A stretch of DNA of 64,000 nt from Macrobrachium rosenbergii (GCF_040412425.1 NC_089741.1:41363538-41427537), one strand, 5' to 3'; positions 49,386-60,648 are shown, counted from the first letter of the stretch. Numbers and translations are program-made. Notes: generated by a model not told the origin, from the sequence alone.

Positions 49386-49389
<4 letters not shown>
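49289..49389 (+). mobile_element. Family D short retroelement, copy 2
   Basis: CACTTCTTCC, ATATTCTTTGGAAGCTTGAA, TTTCAAGTCAATGG, CCCATATGAACAGG and ATTCATCTTTTGAAT in the same order as the minus-strand copy at 7072-7170. Confidence 0.78.

Positions 49390-49474
<85 letters not shown>
49388..49474 (+). repeat. AAT microsatellite (tail of family D)
   Basis: About 28 perfect AAT units directly after the family D body, matching the arrangement of copy 1. Confidence 0.96.
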
Positions 49475-49475
<1 letters not shown>

Positions 49476-49722
49476 CGACAAACATGGCCATCACACACCA
49501 CAATCTATTTACTATAATGTACTCTACATTCTAGGGCAAGCAATAAACCCTATCAAACAAACATACTCTACACATACTTCAAAATTATTTTCACCTTTAG
49601 AAGTAAATCTCGAAAAAAATATTTATTCCCGATACGGAACGATGATCCTTGAAAAAAAAAAAACAATTTCGGTGAAAGGCGAAATAAACACAACAACTGC
49701 ACTGATGATCACAACCTTTCAT
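49475..49722. other. Unique sequence, no gene seen
   Basis: No feature supported. Confidence 0.5.
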
Positions 49723-49752
49723 CAGAGAGAGAGAGAGAGAATATTCCAGAGA

Positions 49753-49789
<37 letters not shown>
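49723..49789 (+). repeat. GA microsatellite, interrupted
   Basis: GA runs at 49725-49740 and 49759-49787 with an ATATTCCAGAGAGGAAA spacer. Confidence 0.93.
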
Positions 49790-49790
<1 letters not shown>

Positions 49791-49854
49791 ATTAGTAAAT
49801 GGGAGATTGAGACATTATTGATCAAACACTCACGTCAGCTTTTCAAATACACTC

Positions 49855-50690
49855 TCTGTTTTTTTACTCTAGTCTGATTCTATTTCAGTCCTACTCGTCA
49901 CATTTCATTTCTTCCTTTTCTACTTCACTTCTACTCTGCCTCTCCTCCTGCTTTCGTTGTTTATCTTTCACTTCAATTTGCTCTCTTCTAATCTAATCCT
50001 TTTGTCACCTGTTCCATTTATCTCAGTCATTTTGTTATTCTTTCATAATACCTTCCATTTCCTCTGCCACTTTATCTCTATTCCTTCCGTTAATTCTTGC
50101 ATCTGCCATTTCTTCTTCCTTCTATTTCCCTCATTCATCTTCTTAACTTTCCTTTTCACCACTTCCAGCCAACCTCTTCAATTATCGCTTCTTTCACCTT
50201 AAGATCCACTTTCCTTTACCCTTAGTCAACTTTACTTGGTTATTTTATTCTTCTTTAACCACTACTCTTTCACTTCTCTAATTCTCCTTCTTACACTTCA
50301 TTCCTTTTTTATTCTATATTCCATCACTTCCTCCATTCCAAAAACCTCTCACACTTCATCCTTTCCTCTTTGGCATTATTTCTTCCTCCTGACATTTAAT
50401 TCTCTCCTTCACTTCCCCTACACTTCAATACGTCATTCACCTTATACTTTATTCATTCGTCTTTAAAATCCTTCCCTCATTCCTCGTACACTTCACCCTT
50501 CCTCTTCAAATCCCATTCTTTATTCCTCTTACACTTCACCGCTACTTCCTCTTCACATTCTTTCCTCGATCCCCATTACACTTCCTCTTCAAATTCATTC
50601 CTTCATTCCCCTAACGCTTCATCCTGTCATCTTCAACTTCATTCCTGCATTCCCTCTGAACATCATCCCCTGGAGATGGCCTTGACTTCT
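49855..50690 (+). repeat. Degenerate polypyrimidine region
   Basis: About 830 bp dominated by T and C with recurring CACTTCATTCC, TCCTTCATTCC and TTACACTTCA words. Near 50470-50660 a loose 40-50 bp period is visible (CTTACACTTCACC...CTTCAAATTC). The F/L/S-rich frames (81 and 76 aa) follow composition. Confidence 0.7.
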
Positions 50691-50720
50691 TTGTAAAAAA
50701 AACACACACACACAATTACA

Positions 50721-51119
50721 ATGTGCGCCGAAGTTTCTTCGGCGCAATCGAGTTTTCTGTACAGCGTATAATCAAGGCCACCGACAATAGATTTAGCTTC
50801 CAGTGGTCTCAGTATAATGCTGTATGAGCCGCAGCCCTTGAAACTTTAACCACGGCCCGGTAGTGGCCTGTCCTATATCGTTTCCAGAAGCACGATTATG
50901 GCTAATTTTAACCTTAAATAAAATAAAAACTACTGAGGCTAGGGGGCTGTAATTTGGTATGTTTGATGATTGGAGGGTGGATGATCAACATACCAAATTT
51001 GCAGTCTCTAACCTCGATGGGAGTTACAGATCTGAGGCGGACAGAAAAGTGTGGACAGAAAAAGTGCGGACGGACAGACAAAGCCAGCACAATAGTTTTC
51101 TTTTACAGAAAACTAAAAA
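50721..51119 (+). mobile_element. Family A foldback element, copy 5 (reference copy)
   Basis: The most complete copy. A perfect 5' hairpin has arms TGCGCCGAAG (50724-50733) and CTTCGGCGCA (50737-50746) around TTT. AGTTTTCTGTA (50751-50761) is the inverted partner of TACAGAAAACT (51104-51114), defining subterminal inverted repeats. The central foldback CTACTGAGGCTAGGGGGCTG pairs with CAGTCTCTAACCTCGATGGG, decayed here. CGGACAGA repeats lie before the 3' end. Confidence 0.92.
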
Positions 51120-51291
51120 CAGACCTAATTTTGGCAAATGAATTAACGCTGTTCACCTCAACTCTGTCAGAGCAAACATCAATACAGTTATACTGTCCAT
51201 CTATCACGCAAACCTATTTAGCACCAGTCTCGTGTCCAAAAGAATTTTGCATCTAGCAGAGATACAGCCACCTAATGCACACACGAAACAC

Positions 51292-51354
<63 letters not shown>
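51292..51354 (+). repeat. GA microsatellite
   Basis: GA run of about 60 bp with one GG break at 51314. Confidence 0.95.
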
Positions 51355-51355
<1 letters not shown>

Positions 51356-51501
51356 ATCATGCCCTTCGATTAGATAGACTCTAACCAAATAACTAGTAAT
51401 ACTGAGACAATTATATAGGAAGCATACAAGAATATATGCAATTTATCATTTAAATGGCATTTTCAGCAAAAGGCTTCATGCAAGGGTCTCTGGAGTGCCT
51501 C

Positions 51502-51919
51502 TTTAGTTTTCTGAAAATAAAACTATTGGCACCGTCCACACTATTCAGTCTACACTTCTTTCATGCCTGCACTTCTTTCTCTCTCGCCCTCAGATCTTAA
51601 AAACTACTGAGGCTGAGGGCCAAACTGGTATGTTGATCATCCACCTCCAATTATCAAAACATGCTGGAAATTTGCAGCCCCAGCCCTATAGTTTATTTTT
51701 ATTTAGAATTTACAGTTTAAGGGTAGTCATAATCGATGCTTCTGACAACGCGATAGAAGAGGCTAACGGGTAAAGTGAGTTAACAAATTTTCCATGGGCT
51801 GCAGCTCAGCAGCGTATACCGAGACAGCCGAAAGATAGATCTATTTTCGGTGGCCTTGGGATATACCGCTGAAAGCGGCATGCCAGAAATTGGTTGCGTG
51901 AAGAAACTTCAGCGCATTT
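51502..51919 (-). mobile_element. Family A foldback element, copy 6 (inverted)
   Basis: Same modules in reverse order and complement: TTTAGTTTTCTG at the left, CTCAGATCTTAAAAACTACT, GAGGCTGAGGGCC, GGTGGCCTTGG and GAAACTTCAGCGCA at the right. With copy 5 it forms an inverted pair about 380 bp apart. Confidence 0.88.
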
Positions 51920-52380
51920 CTCTTGTTTCTTTTTAAGTCCAAACTCTAAAAGTAAAATGAGAATGGGCCTGACTCCCAACATTTGAATTACCTACGCCTC
52001 TTTGAAGAGGAAAGGCTAAATTTCATGAGGCAAGCAACTGGAAGGCAAGACTGATGTGTGTAAGATTACAGTTAGCCCTAAATATGAAACACAGGATTAA
52101 TGGATCCAGGTGCTTACTCATTCATTCACCCAAAGTATTAATGACAGTCAGATATTGTTTTCAGTTCCTTCATAGGAATTACAGCAATCGTTCTTACGCT
52201 AAAAATGTCTTCACAGCAAACACAGTAACTACAGTCTTATTTTTAGGTTTGAACGAATGCGTTCCAAATATATCTTCCGTGCATTGATATCTACTGAAAC
52301 ATTCCCGTACTACAGACAGAAACTCAGGGACTATATGACCTAAAAGGCACACAGCTACAAATACACACACACATATTATT

Positions 52381-52385
<5 letters not shown>
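51920..52385. other. Unique sequence, no gene called
   Basis: Frames on both strands over 52054-52287 (77 aa plus; part of 106 aa minus) are unrecognised. Confidence 0.4.
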
Positions 52386-52479
<94 letters not shown>

Positions 52480-52515
52480 TATATATGTACAATATACACA
52501 TATAATTTATACATA

Positions 52516-52585
<70 letters not shown>
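52386..52585 (+). repeat. Long TA microsatellite cluster
   Basis: TA runs 52386-52431, 52434-52471 and 52521-52584 with phase breaks. Confidence 0.95.
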
Positions 52586-52587
<2 letters not shown>

Positions 52588-52732
52588 GTCCTTTCCTATT
52601 GCTGAAACGGAATAAATCTCTGCTGAAACTGACAGAGGAGTTTCATCTCGCCTCAGGTAACAGAGCCGAAGGAAAATACCTTTAAATGTTTTTATGTGTG
52701 ACCTTAAAAACAACCTTTCATAAATGTCAAAC

Positions 52733-52735
<3 letters not shown>

Positions 52736-52792
<57 letters not shown>
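52736..52792 (+). repeat. CT microsatellite
   Basis: Uninterrupted CT run of about 55 bp followed by C-rich sequence. Confidence 0.96.
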
Positions 52793-52793
<1 letters not shown>

Positions 52794-53014
52794 CAAGGCA
52801 CCCACCCCTCCCCTCCCTCCTCCTCCTCCCCTTCCTCCCTAGGACCTGGCTCCATACGTTTTCTACACCACTGGCAGGCATAACAGTCGATTGGTTTCTG
52901 ATTAAAGAGAGTAGTCTCTTCCGTTTTCTACCTATACAGGGGCCTGGGGGATAACTCAATTAATTTTATGGCAATCCCCATGAATTACATAACGTGCTGA
53001 CGTAGGGCATTACT

Positions 53015-53235
53015 TATAAGCCTGTAAACAGTTAGCTTGAAACGCTATACATGGATAGGTCACTCAAAAATTCGTAAGAATGACTTTGGCGAACTGTTAA
53101 TTCTATGAAGTCTGGCCTATCGCATAAAACTTGACATATGCCCTAATAAATATTTTAACAGTTAGCTTAGAACGTTATAAATGGGTACGTAATTCAAACA
53201 ATTTATTTGAATAACCCTGGGGAGCTGTTCAATGT
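53015..53235 (+). repeat. Diverged direct duplication
   Basis: AACAGTTAGCTTGAAACGCT, ATACATGGATAGGTCACTCA and GGCGAACTGTTAAT (53026-53105) recur as AACAGTTAGCTTAGAACGTT, ATAAATGGGTACGTAATTCA and GGGGAGCTGTTCAAT (53157-53235). Period about 131 bp. Confidence 0.7.
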
Positions 53236-53441
53236 AGTTTCAAGAATAAAGATCCCTATCCATTATGGAAAATGTACGTGATTCTAGGTAACGTTTGCAA
53301 TCAAGAACTTGCAACAGAGCATCAAGTATTGGCAAGCTTCCTGATGCCCTCTTACATAATTTTCTAATTCTCACCTTAAAAGACTGCTCAAGGACCAAGA
53401 TCCAGTGTTGACATTATCAATTTAATCTGCGGTTAACTACT

Positions 53442-53684
53442 GCCTAAAATGGAAAAAGGCAGTATCTGCAGAATTTTCTTGAAATTGACCATACTACCTA
53501 TTGGGCTCGTGAACACACTAGTATACTCCAATTCTGCAGTTTCAGAATGATTCTTCTTCAGTACATTCCACGAGTATTTAGGGGCCCATACACAGTATCT
53601 GCAAAATCGTACTACAAAACGAGAAATTATCTACAATTTTTCTGTTTCGTGTTTTTTGCAGATACTGCAGTCTTCCATTTTAGG
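53442..53684. mobile_element. Foldback element with three GCAGTATCTGCA modules
   Basis: The left arm 53442-53477 (CCTAAAATGGAA, GGCAGTATCTGCAGAATT) pairs with the right arm 53650-53683 (TTTTTTGCAGATACTGCAG, TTCCATTTTAGG). A third, internal CAGTATCTGCAAAATC lies near 53601. About 243 bp, non-coding, MITE-like. No clear target-site duplication was identified. Confidence 0.7.
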
Positions 53685-53860
53685 AACACAGCAACTTGAT
53701 AATATAAATGTGTCTAAAATTTTCGTCTTGATTTAAGCAAATTTCTCCTCCAAATATCTGATTGCTGTTTACTCACTTTACCTTCAGAGACAATTCCCTT
53801 TCTTTTCGCCATGTTTCTTTTCTTACAGATCTTAAAATATAAACAAGTAATCAAATACTG

Positions 53861-54262
53861 ATGTTTCTTCGGCGCAATCGAGTTTTCTATTGCAACCACT
53901 ATAGCGTATAATCAAGGTCACCGAAAATAGATCTGTCTTTAGGTGGTCTCGGTATACGCTGTATGAGCGCAACCCGTGAAACGCCACGCCTCCGGTGGTG
54001 GCCTATCCTATATCGTTGATGGGAATGAACAATGATCATGGCTAACTTTCTTGCATTACCGTCAAATAAAATCATTGGGGAGGCCAGAGGGCCGCACCTG
54101 GTATACTTGACGTTGGAGGGTCGATGATCAACGCCGCAATTTGCAGCCTCTAACTACTTAGTAATTTTAAGATCCTGAGGCGGACAGAAAAAAGTGCGGA
54201 CAGAATAAAGTGCGGACGGACAGAACAAAGCCGTCACAACAGTTTTCTTTTACAGAAAATCT
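53861..54262 (+). mobile_element. Family A foldback element, copy 7
   Basis: Begins within the 5' hairpin (GTTTCTTCGGCGCAATCGAG), then the standard modules including CACCGAAAATAGATCTGTCT, CGGACAGAAAAAAGTGCGGA and TTTTACAGAAAATCTG. Many substitutions in the centre. Confidence 0.88.
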
Positions 54263-55545
54263 GTAAAAAACAAAAAGCAAGATACTAACACTTTGCCATT
54301 CAAACTCCAATATCACTCTACTTTTGCTCGTAATTTTTATTTCTCACTACAGTTCATCAGCATCCCCGCAACACAATTCTCCTTTATACTTTATCTCCAC
54401 CGTTATCTATGGCTTTCGCTCCTTCCTCATTCCGAAAGGACTAAGCAAAACGCAATTAAAAAGGGCTCAGCGATGGATCAAATGCAACTCGCCAAGAATA
54501 GTCCAAAAAGTCTCTCTCTCACTATTTGTCTTTTCCAAAAATACCTTCACGTCCTGGTGGTCTCCTTAGTAGCTGACTTTCTCATCAGTGATTTATGTTT
54601 ATGATACAAAGGTTCCTTGCAAAATAAAATGTGTAACCAGAAATGGGTCAATACTAAATAAAGAGATATATGATATTGATAAAAACAAATAATCAGTATG
54701 TCTGGACTAAATCAAGTTCACGTTATTAGCTATTTTACAATTACTCTTTCTGGCTGTTTACCTCCCCACCACGCCCCCCCAAACCCACTACACACAGACA
54801 ACCCTTTTACACACAGACACATATACACACACACAAGCGCGCGCTCGAGAAAAATCATGCATCATGACTAGTTGTGGACCGAAATCGGGGTGAGATTTTG
54901 TATCAAAATACAAAAAAAAAAAAATACAAAAAAACTAACAGAAAAAATATGAAAAGAAAATATCTACATTGGTATCTTCATGGAGGCGTCTTCAAGAACT
55001 GCCAAATCTTCAAAGGATACAATTGCCTAAAAACTTCAGTAGCATACAAAAGAGAATTTTTAAAAAACTACAACCAAATGGTCTACATGGTGCAGAGACA
55101 CGCACAATACCAAGACGGAAAACAAAGCAACAAAACCCTAGATTTCCATCTAAACTGCAGGAATGATAGTAAAATGTTTTTCAGAATGGGGAAGCGAAAG
55201 AAAGGAAAAAAAAAAGAAAACGAATGGAGACGTCTTTATGGCAAGACACCAAAAGAAAAATACTGGGTACTGCGTTGTCTGCCTCTTTTGCAAAAAAAAA
55301 AAAAAAATTAAATCAATTATAATAATTGTGACATTCCTCATCAAATTATGAGCTTGGTCTCCTCACAACAGCCTCTTCCACATCAAGAAGACATTGAATT
55401 TCAGTAGTTAACATAAAAACCGCGAAATCAAAGGACTTCACAATATAAATAGAAGCTCAATCTTAAAAGGCTTCGAATCTTCTTCTTAATATATTAAGCA
55501 AACCCAAGCAACTGGATTAACTTGACATCTTAACCAGAAACTTAC
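54263..55545. other. Low-repeat unique sequence, no gene called
   Basis: The 103-aa plus-strand frame 54293-54604 and the 145-aa frame 54874-55311 (K/N/Y-rich, A-run interrupted) show no recognisable family. The region could be intronic if the exon-like segment at 55546-55617 is real. Confidence 0.4.
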
Positions 55546-55617
55546 CATGTGTTCTGTGACGAGACTTGGCAATACCAGGGAAGAAATCCTCATCAATTTG
55601 GGACATAGCACGGTATT
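55546..55617 (-). CDS. Candidate internal exon, 72 nt, unknown protein
   Basis: On the minus strand a segment bounded by TTACGCAG (acceptor-like) and ATG/GTAAGTTT (strong donor-like) encodes YRAMSQIDEDFFPGIAKS followed by RHRTH. Length 72 nt, phase 1 at both ends. The residue mix (acidic and aromatic core, basic end) looks protein-like and is unlike the repeat translations around it. I do not recognise the family. The polypyrimidine tract before the acceptor is weak and no partner exon was found within the window, so a gene fragment or pseudogene is also possible. Confidence 0.35.
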
Positions 55618-55918
55618 CTGCGTAACCTTAATTTCATTCTTTAAAGTGACACATACACCTCAAAATCCATGACAACGGGGAATTTCGAATTTCGGAGGAA
55701 ACTAATGAAAACTAATGCCCTAAATTGGGTTTTAACACTTTATAATGCCACCCATTCTAGGAGGTGTGATCTACACCACTGCCAAACAAGGGACTGGAAA
55801 GAGTGTTCCTACAAACCAAATCTCTAGACACAGGCTTTGCTGTTCAGTATAAGGTGAAGGAAGTGAAAAGCTGGGTATGTTGAACAGAATATGTCTAGCG
55901 CATACCATGAACAGTAAT
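55618..55918. other. Unique sequence, no further exon found
   Basis: Searched for partner exons on the minus strand; none convincing. Confidence 0.4.
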
Positions 55919-55920
55919 AG

Positions 55921-56203
55921 AATATAGAACATAGAATTCTGGCCAAAGGCCAAGCACTGGGACCTCTGAGGTCATTCAGCACTGACAGTAAAAGGTTTGC
56001 AAGGTGTAACAGGAGGAAAACCTCAAGCACTTGTACCTATGTGAATCAATTTTGGGAGAGAGGGTGGACAAGTAAGAAAGAGGCAAGAAAGGAGGTGCAG
56101 TAACAGGAACGAAAGGGGTTGCAGCTAGGCACGCCGCAAAGAACCTTAAGAAATGCCTACAGTGAACTGCATGAGGCGCACTGTCGGCACTACCCCCCTA
56201 CGG
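55921..56203 (+). mobile_element. Family B dispersed repeat, copy 2
   Basis: GGCCAAAGGCCAAGCACTGG, GAGGTCATTCAGCACTGACA, GTAACAGGAGGAAAACCTC, TGAATCAATTTTGGGAGAGA, GAACGAAAGGGGTTGCAGCT, GCCTACAGTGAACTGC and CACTGTCGGCACTACCCCC. Confidence 0.9.
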
Positions 56204-56520
56204 GAACCATGAACAGTAATGCTCGTTGCTGCCATGCATTCACGCATAATGAAAACATAATTTCAACACTAAACCTAAATCTACACGCCACTGCTCCAGC
56301 ACAGTTTCTTGAGGAGAGCTATGAAATTTTACTTCAGACTTTGTGAAGACTAAATAAGACTTTACCAGTACAATCAAATTACAGATAGAAAAACTGTGCT
56401 AAGTCAAAATGTCTAGAATACAGTGAAAGCTACGGAAATATGAATCCCACATACTCAAAGCAGACATAAATGACTAATGAACAATGGGCAAGCTAACTAA
56501 AACAAAAGAATAGCAAGTAA
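56204..56520. other. Unique sequence, no gene seen
   Basis: No feature supported. Confidence 0.5.
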
Positions 56521-56522
56521 GA

Positions 56523-56818
56523 GCAATCGAGTTTTCTGTACAACGTATAATGCTGTACGAGCCGCGGCCCATGAAACTTTAACCACGGGCTGGTGGTGGT
56601 CTGTTCTATGGCGTTGCCAGACGCACGATCATGGCAAACTTTAACCGTAAATAAAATAAAACCTACTGAGGCTAGAGGGCTACAATTTGGTATGTTTTAT
56701 GATTGGAGGGTAGATGATCAACATACCAATTTGCAGCCCTCTAGCCTTAGCAGTTTTTAAGATCTGAGGGCGGACAGAAAAAGTCGGCACAATAGTTTCC
56801 TTTCACAGAAAACTAAAA
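56523..56818 (+). mobile_element. Family A foldback element, copy 8 (internally deleted)
   Basis: GCAATCGAGTTTTCTGTACA leads directly to CGTATAATGCTGTACGAGCC, so the segment with the CCACCGAAA/TTTCGGTGG hairpin is deleted. The central foldback is well kept: CTACTGAGGCTAGAGGGCTA against CAGCCCTCTAGCCTTAGCAG. Confidence 0.9.
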
Positions 56819-56999
56819 AAGACAAAAAAACACAGTAAGCGTCATGACTCAAAGGAGACACGGTGATTAAACGAAAGAGACTTGTAATGAACTAAAGAAC
56901 ATAATGACTCAAAGAGACAGGAGAGTGATTTCCCCTCGCCCTCATACACAGAGGAATCAGAGGACGGCTCCAAAATTGCACAGCGCGGCACTAAATCCA

Positions 57000-57003
<4 letters not shown>

Positions 57004-57070
<67 letters not shown>
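57004..57070 (+). repeat. GA microsatellite
   Basis: GA run of about 65 bp. Confidence 0.96.
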
Positions 57071-57073
<3 letters not shown>

Positions 57074-57194
57074 TCCTTCTCATTCAATGGGAAATGGAAT
57101 ACACAGTGATGAAGGATAGAGATGGCTAACCTGGAAAGAAGTCATAACAAGAGTGGAATAACAATAGGTTGTGTAAGTTGAGAGCCTACGAACT

Positions 57195-57712
57195 TATATT
57201 CAAGGTCACAGAGAAAAGGCGAGAGATGTTAGGTTAGACTTTAATTCAAGGTCACAGAGGTAAGGTCAGATTTTAATGCAAGGTCACTTAGGTAAGATCA
57301 AACTTTAATTCAGGTTAACAGAGTTAAGATAAGATTGCACTTTAATTCAAGGTCACAGACGTCAGGCGCAAGAGGAAAGACCAGATTTTCATTCAAGGTC
57401 ACAGAGGTAAGATCATACTTTAATTCAAGGTCATAGACGTATGGCGTATGAATAAAGTTTAAATTTTAATTCAAGGTCACAGAAGTAAGATCAGACTTTA
57501 ATTCAAGGTCACAGACGTAACATCAGACTGTAATTCAAGGTCACTGACGTAACACCAGACTTCAATTGAAGGTCACAGAGGTAGCATCAGACTTTACTTC
57601 AAGGTCACAGCGGTAAGACCAGACTGTAATTCAAGGTCACAGACGTAACACCAGACTTCAATTCAAGGTCACAGAGGTAACACCAGACTGTAATTCAAGG
57701 TCACAGACGTAC
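57195..57712 (+). repeat. 32/46-bp minisatellite carrying TCAAGGTCA in each unit
   Basis: About 15 units of AATTCAAGGTCACAGAGGTA followed by AGATCAGACTTT. TCAAGGTCA starts exactly at 57200, 57246, 57347, 57393, 57425, 57471, 57503, 57535, 57599, 57631, 57663 and 57695; one-to-few-base variants are at 57278, 57310 and 57567. Spacing is 32 bp, with three 46-bp units carrying a related 14-bp extension and one 37-bp step. TCAAGGTCA is the extended half-site bound by FTZ-F1/NR5 and ERR-type nuclear receptors. Several units also read AGGTCA-CAG-AGGTAA, a DR3-like arrangement. Whether it is bound is unknown. Confidence 0.93.
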
Positions 57713-57834
57713 GACACACGACGTAAAACCAGACTTCAAAATAATCTTCCACAACGAACCTTCAAAATTCACTAGCAATAATCACCGCCTCTTCCAAGCT
57801 CACTCACTCACAATGTTTGTGTACTTCACCTCCA

Positions 57835-57876
57835 CCTCCTCCTCCTCCTCCTCCTCCTCCTCCTCCTCCTCCTCCA
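57835..57876 (+). repeat. CTC trinucleotide microsatellite
   Basis: About 13 CTC/TCC units. Confidence 0.95.
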
Positions 57877-58105
57877 AGTTTATCCTAAAACCCTGGAATC
57901 CTGCGATCTCTCTGTTTACCCCCAGATCCTTGAGGGGCCCTTCTTGAGGGCCAGACCTTATTTACTCGCAATGCTCGAGGGCCACTCAGTGTTTACACGA
58001 AGTGCGGATCAGATGACGCGAAAACAACAAATACTCGTCCGCTTCCGCTGCAATTAACTCGTGTTACTCGCCCGATGGGGCAATGTCCGTCTTGAGAAGG
58101 ACGAA
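57877..58105. other. GC-richer unique sequence, no gene called
   Basis: No convincing frame or splice pattern. Confidence 0.45.
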
Positions 58106-58126
58106 TTCTTCTTCTTCTTCTTCTTG

Positions 58127-58209
<83 letters not shown>

Positions 58210-58252
58210 TCTTCTTACTCTTATTTTTATTATAACTATCATTATCACTATC

Positions 58253-58328
<76 letters not shown>
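58106..58328 (+). repeat. TTC-ATT trinucleotide compound array
   Basis: TTC units (58106-58124), ATT run (58130-58209), short T/A/C-rich spacer (58210-58254), ATT run (58254-58327). Poly-L, poly-I and poly-N frames on both strands are repeat translations. Confidence 0.96.
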
Positions 58329-58780
58329 TTGGTGTGTGTGTGCGCAAAAAAATGTATTTCAATTCTAATTTCAAATGAGGATATCATAGATCTCAAAATA
58401 TCTAACAACAATACCAAAAAAAAAAAAAACACTGAAACTTGCAGGTGTTTGGAAAAAATTAAAACCACAATCTAAATACATTCTACTCAAAAATAAAAAA
58501 AAAAAGAATCTCCGCTTATTCTCTAAAACCTGTTCTTTGGAGAAATAAGACAACGAAGCGACATAAAAAGAGTTTAATGAGCGTTATGTCATCCTACGCC
58601 GTACATAAAACCTCTCAAGTACATTTTCATTACCGATAAAAGATGGCTTTACGCAATACCTAATTAACGCTAACGACTTCAGCCGCAGTAATAAAAAGAA
58701 AAATGTCTGATGTTGAGTGAACTAATATGGGCTCATTTCTAATGCATGTCTGCCTCCAAAAGATTGTTTGTTTATTGTAG

Positions 58781-58785
<5 letters not shown>
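58329..58785. other. Unique AT-rich sequence, no gene seen
   Basis: A runs near 58417 and 58497. No gene seen. Confidence 0.5.
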
Positions 58786-58851
<66 letters not shown>

Positions 58852-59012
58852 TAGATAGATAGATATATAGTAAGATAATACAGAAATGTTTGTGATAGAC
58901 ATATATAGATACATAGATAGATAGTATAGGATAGATAGATGGTAGATAGATAGATAGATGGATGGATAATACAGATATATATATAAATAGACGATAGATA
59001 GATAGATAGTTA
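58786..59012 (+). repeat. TA then GATA/GATG microsatellites
   Basis: TA run (58786-58849), GATA units (58849-58865), then degenerate GATA/AGATG/TAGATA words to about 59012. Confidence 0.93.
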
Positions 59013-59038
59013 GATAAAATTGGTAGATAATAAAATAT

Positions 59039-59094
<56 letters not shown>
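59039..59094 (+). repeat. TA microsatellite
   Basis: TA runs with a CATA break at about 59050. Confidence 0.95.
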
Positions 59095-59096
<2 letters not shown>

Positions 59097-59470
59097 TTTA
59101 TATACTGTATATATATTTATAGTCACATTTATAATCTGTATTCAGAGAGATAAATATAAGAATATTACGTTCCTTAAAAGGACACCCACTCAGACCGACC
59201 AAAAAAAAAAAAAAAAAAAACTATATAACGAAAACCAAGCGAAACAAATTCCAAAATAAAACGAAACAAAAAACAAACAGACATCTGAATAAAAATAAAC
59301 AACACCAACAAGGCCATCTAACCAGCAAAACAAAAAGCTCGACCAAATCTTTCACAACGAAACAACACGACGAAGCAACGAGTGGGGCGGAACAACCTGT
59401 ATATTTCGGGGGTGCAAGAATTGGACCCGAATTCAACAAATACCGTAGAAATCACCGAACAGGATGAGGC
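59095..59470. other. A-rich unique sequence, no gene seen
   Basis: A run at about 59201-59220 followed by AAC/AAA-rich sequence. No gene seen. Confidence 0.5.
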
Positions 59471-59472
59471 CA

Positions 59473-59513
59473 GGTAGGTAGGTAGGTATCTAGGTAGGTA
59501 GGTAGGTAGGTAG
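59473..59513 (+). repeat. GGTA tetranucleotide microsatellite
   Basis: About ten GGTA units with one TATC break. Confidence 0.95.
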
Positions 59514-59628
59514 GAGAGGCGGAGGAGGGTGGAAAACCTAATGAAACTACAATGGCTGAGGGTCGGCGCTGCAATCTACATTACTAATGAAGACATACAC
59601 ACTAGCGGTGCACTGGGGCTGGATGGTT

Positions 59629-59629
<1 letters not shown>

Positions 59630-59673
<44 letters not shown>

Positions 59674-59890
59674 GAACACTACGTTTCTATAAGCGTTATC
59701 ACTGCATCACTCAAGCATCTCCCAAAATTTTCTCCTCCTCCTCTCTTCTCTCTCTCTAGATTTAAACTACATCTTACATTCCATTATCCTCAACTCTCTA
59801 TCTCTGGCTCTAACACTACATTTCTTACTACATTATCCTATACATTTATCCCCTCTCTCCTCTCTCTCTCTCTCTCTCCTCTCTCTCTAA
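59630..59890 (+). repeat. CT-rich array with spacers
   Basis: CT runs at 59631-59670, 59744-59757, 59850-59877 and 59878-59888. Spacers 59758-59799 (AGATTTAAACTACATCTTAC, ATTCCATTATCC) and 59800-59849 (CTAACACTACATTTCTTAC, ACATTATCC) are related. Confidence 0.75.
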
Positions 59891-60085
59891 GACCTTACAG
59901 GAGGGATTTTCCTATTTAAATTTCTCATTGTTATTTCGTACATATTTCCTTTGATACTTGAAAACGATTCTACGTGTAAAATCAAAATTCGGTAGAAATC
60001 AGTAAGGATCATTTATGGTTACTGACATACGAAATAACTAAGAGAATAATAAGATTTAAAAATCACACAAAATACTGTGCATATA
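59891..60085. other. Unique sequence, no gene seen
   Basis: No feature supported. Confidence 0.5.
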
Positions 60086-60107
60086 TATACATATATATAT
60101 ACATACA

Positions 60108-60140
<33 letters not shown>

Positions 60141-60151
60141 TTATATATATA

Positions 60152-60204
<53 letters not shown>
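60086..60204 (+). repeat. CATA and TA microsatellites
   Basis: CATA run (60100-60137) and TA run (60150-60204). Confidence 0.95.
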
Positions 60205-60207
<3 letters not shown>

Positions 60208-60648
60208 CTGTTACACCCTCTTTGAGACCATTGTCCCACGCCCAAAAAAAAATAGTTAAAAAACCTGCACGGAGAAAAACTCGGCCACTGATTAATATTC
60301 AAGTGCTTACCGGCTCAGAATAAGGTCGGGTTCCATTCCACTGTATCTAATGCCCTCTAAGACCGGGTTTAGATGTCATTATTTCTTTGCTTCTTGATTA
60401 AAGAGATGTTGTAATTAGTATTCCAACTCCCTGACCAGCATTTCACGACTACAGATATAAGTAGAACCTGTAGAGACTGAGAGGGAATTATCACTTCAGA
60501 TGATGGACTTTTGTGAGCTTTTTTTATTATTCTTATCATTATTATTATTATTTTCCACGGAGTGACGGTCTGTCCTTAAAATAAATTGCCAAAATAACAT
60601 ATGAAAATGAAAATATTACAAACTAAACTACACTCTCTGCGCTTCAGA
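60205..60648. other. Unique sequence with a short ATT tract
   Basis: ATT units at about 60538-60553. No gene seen. Confidence 0.5.
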
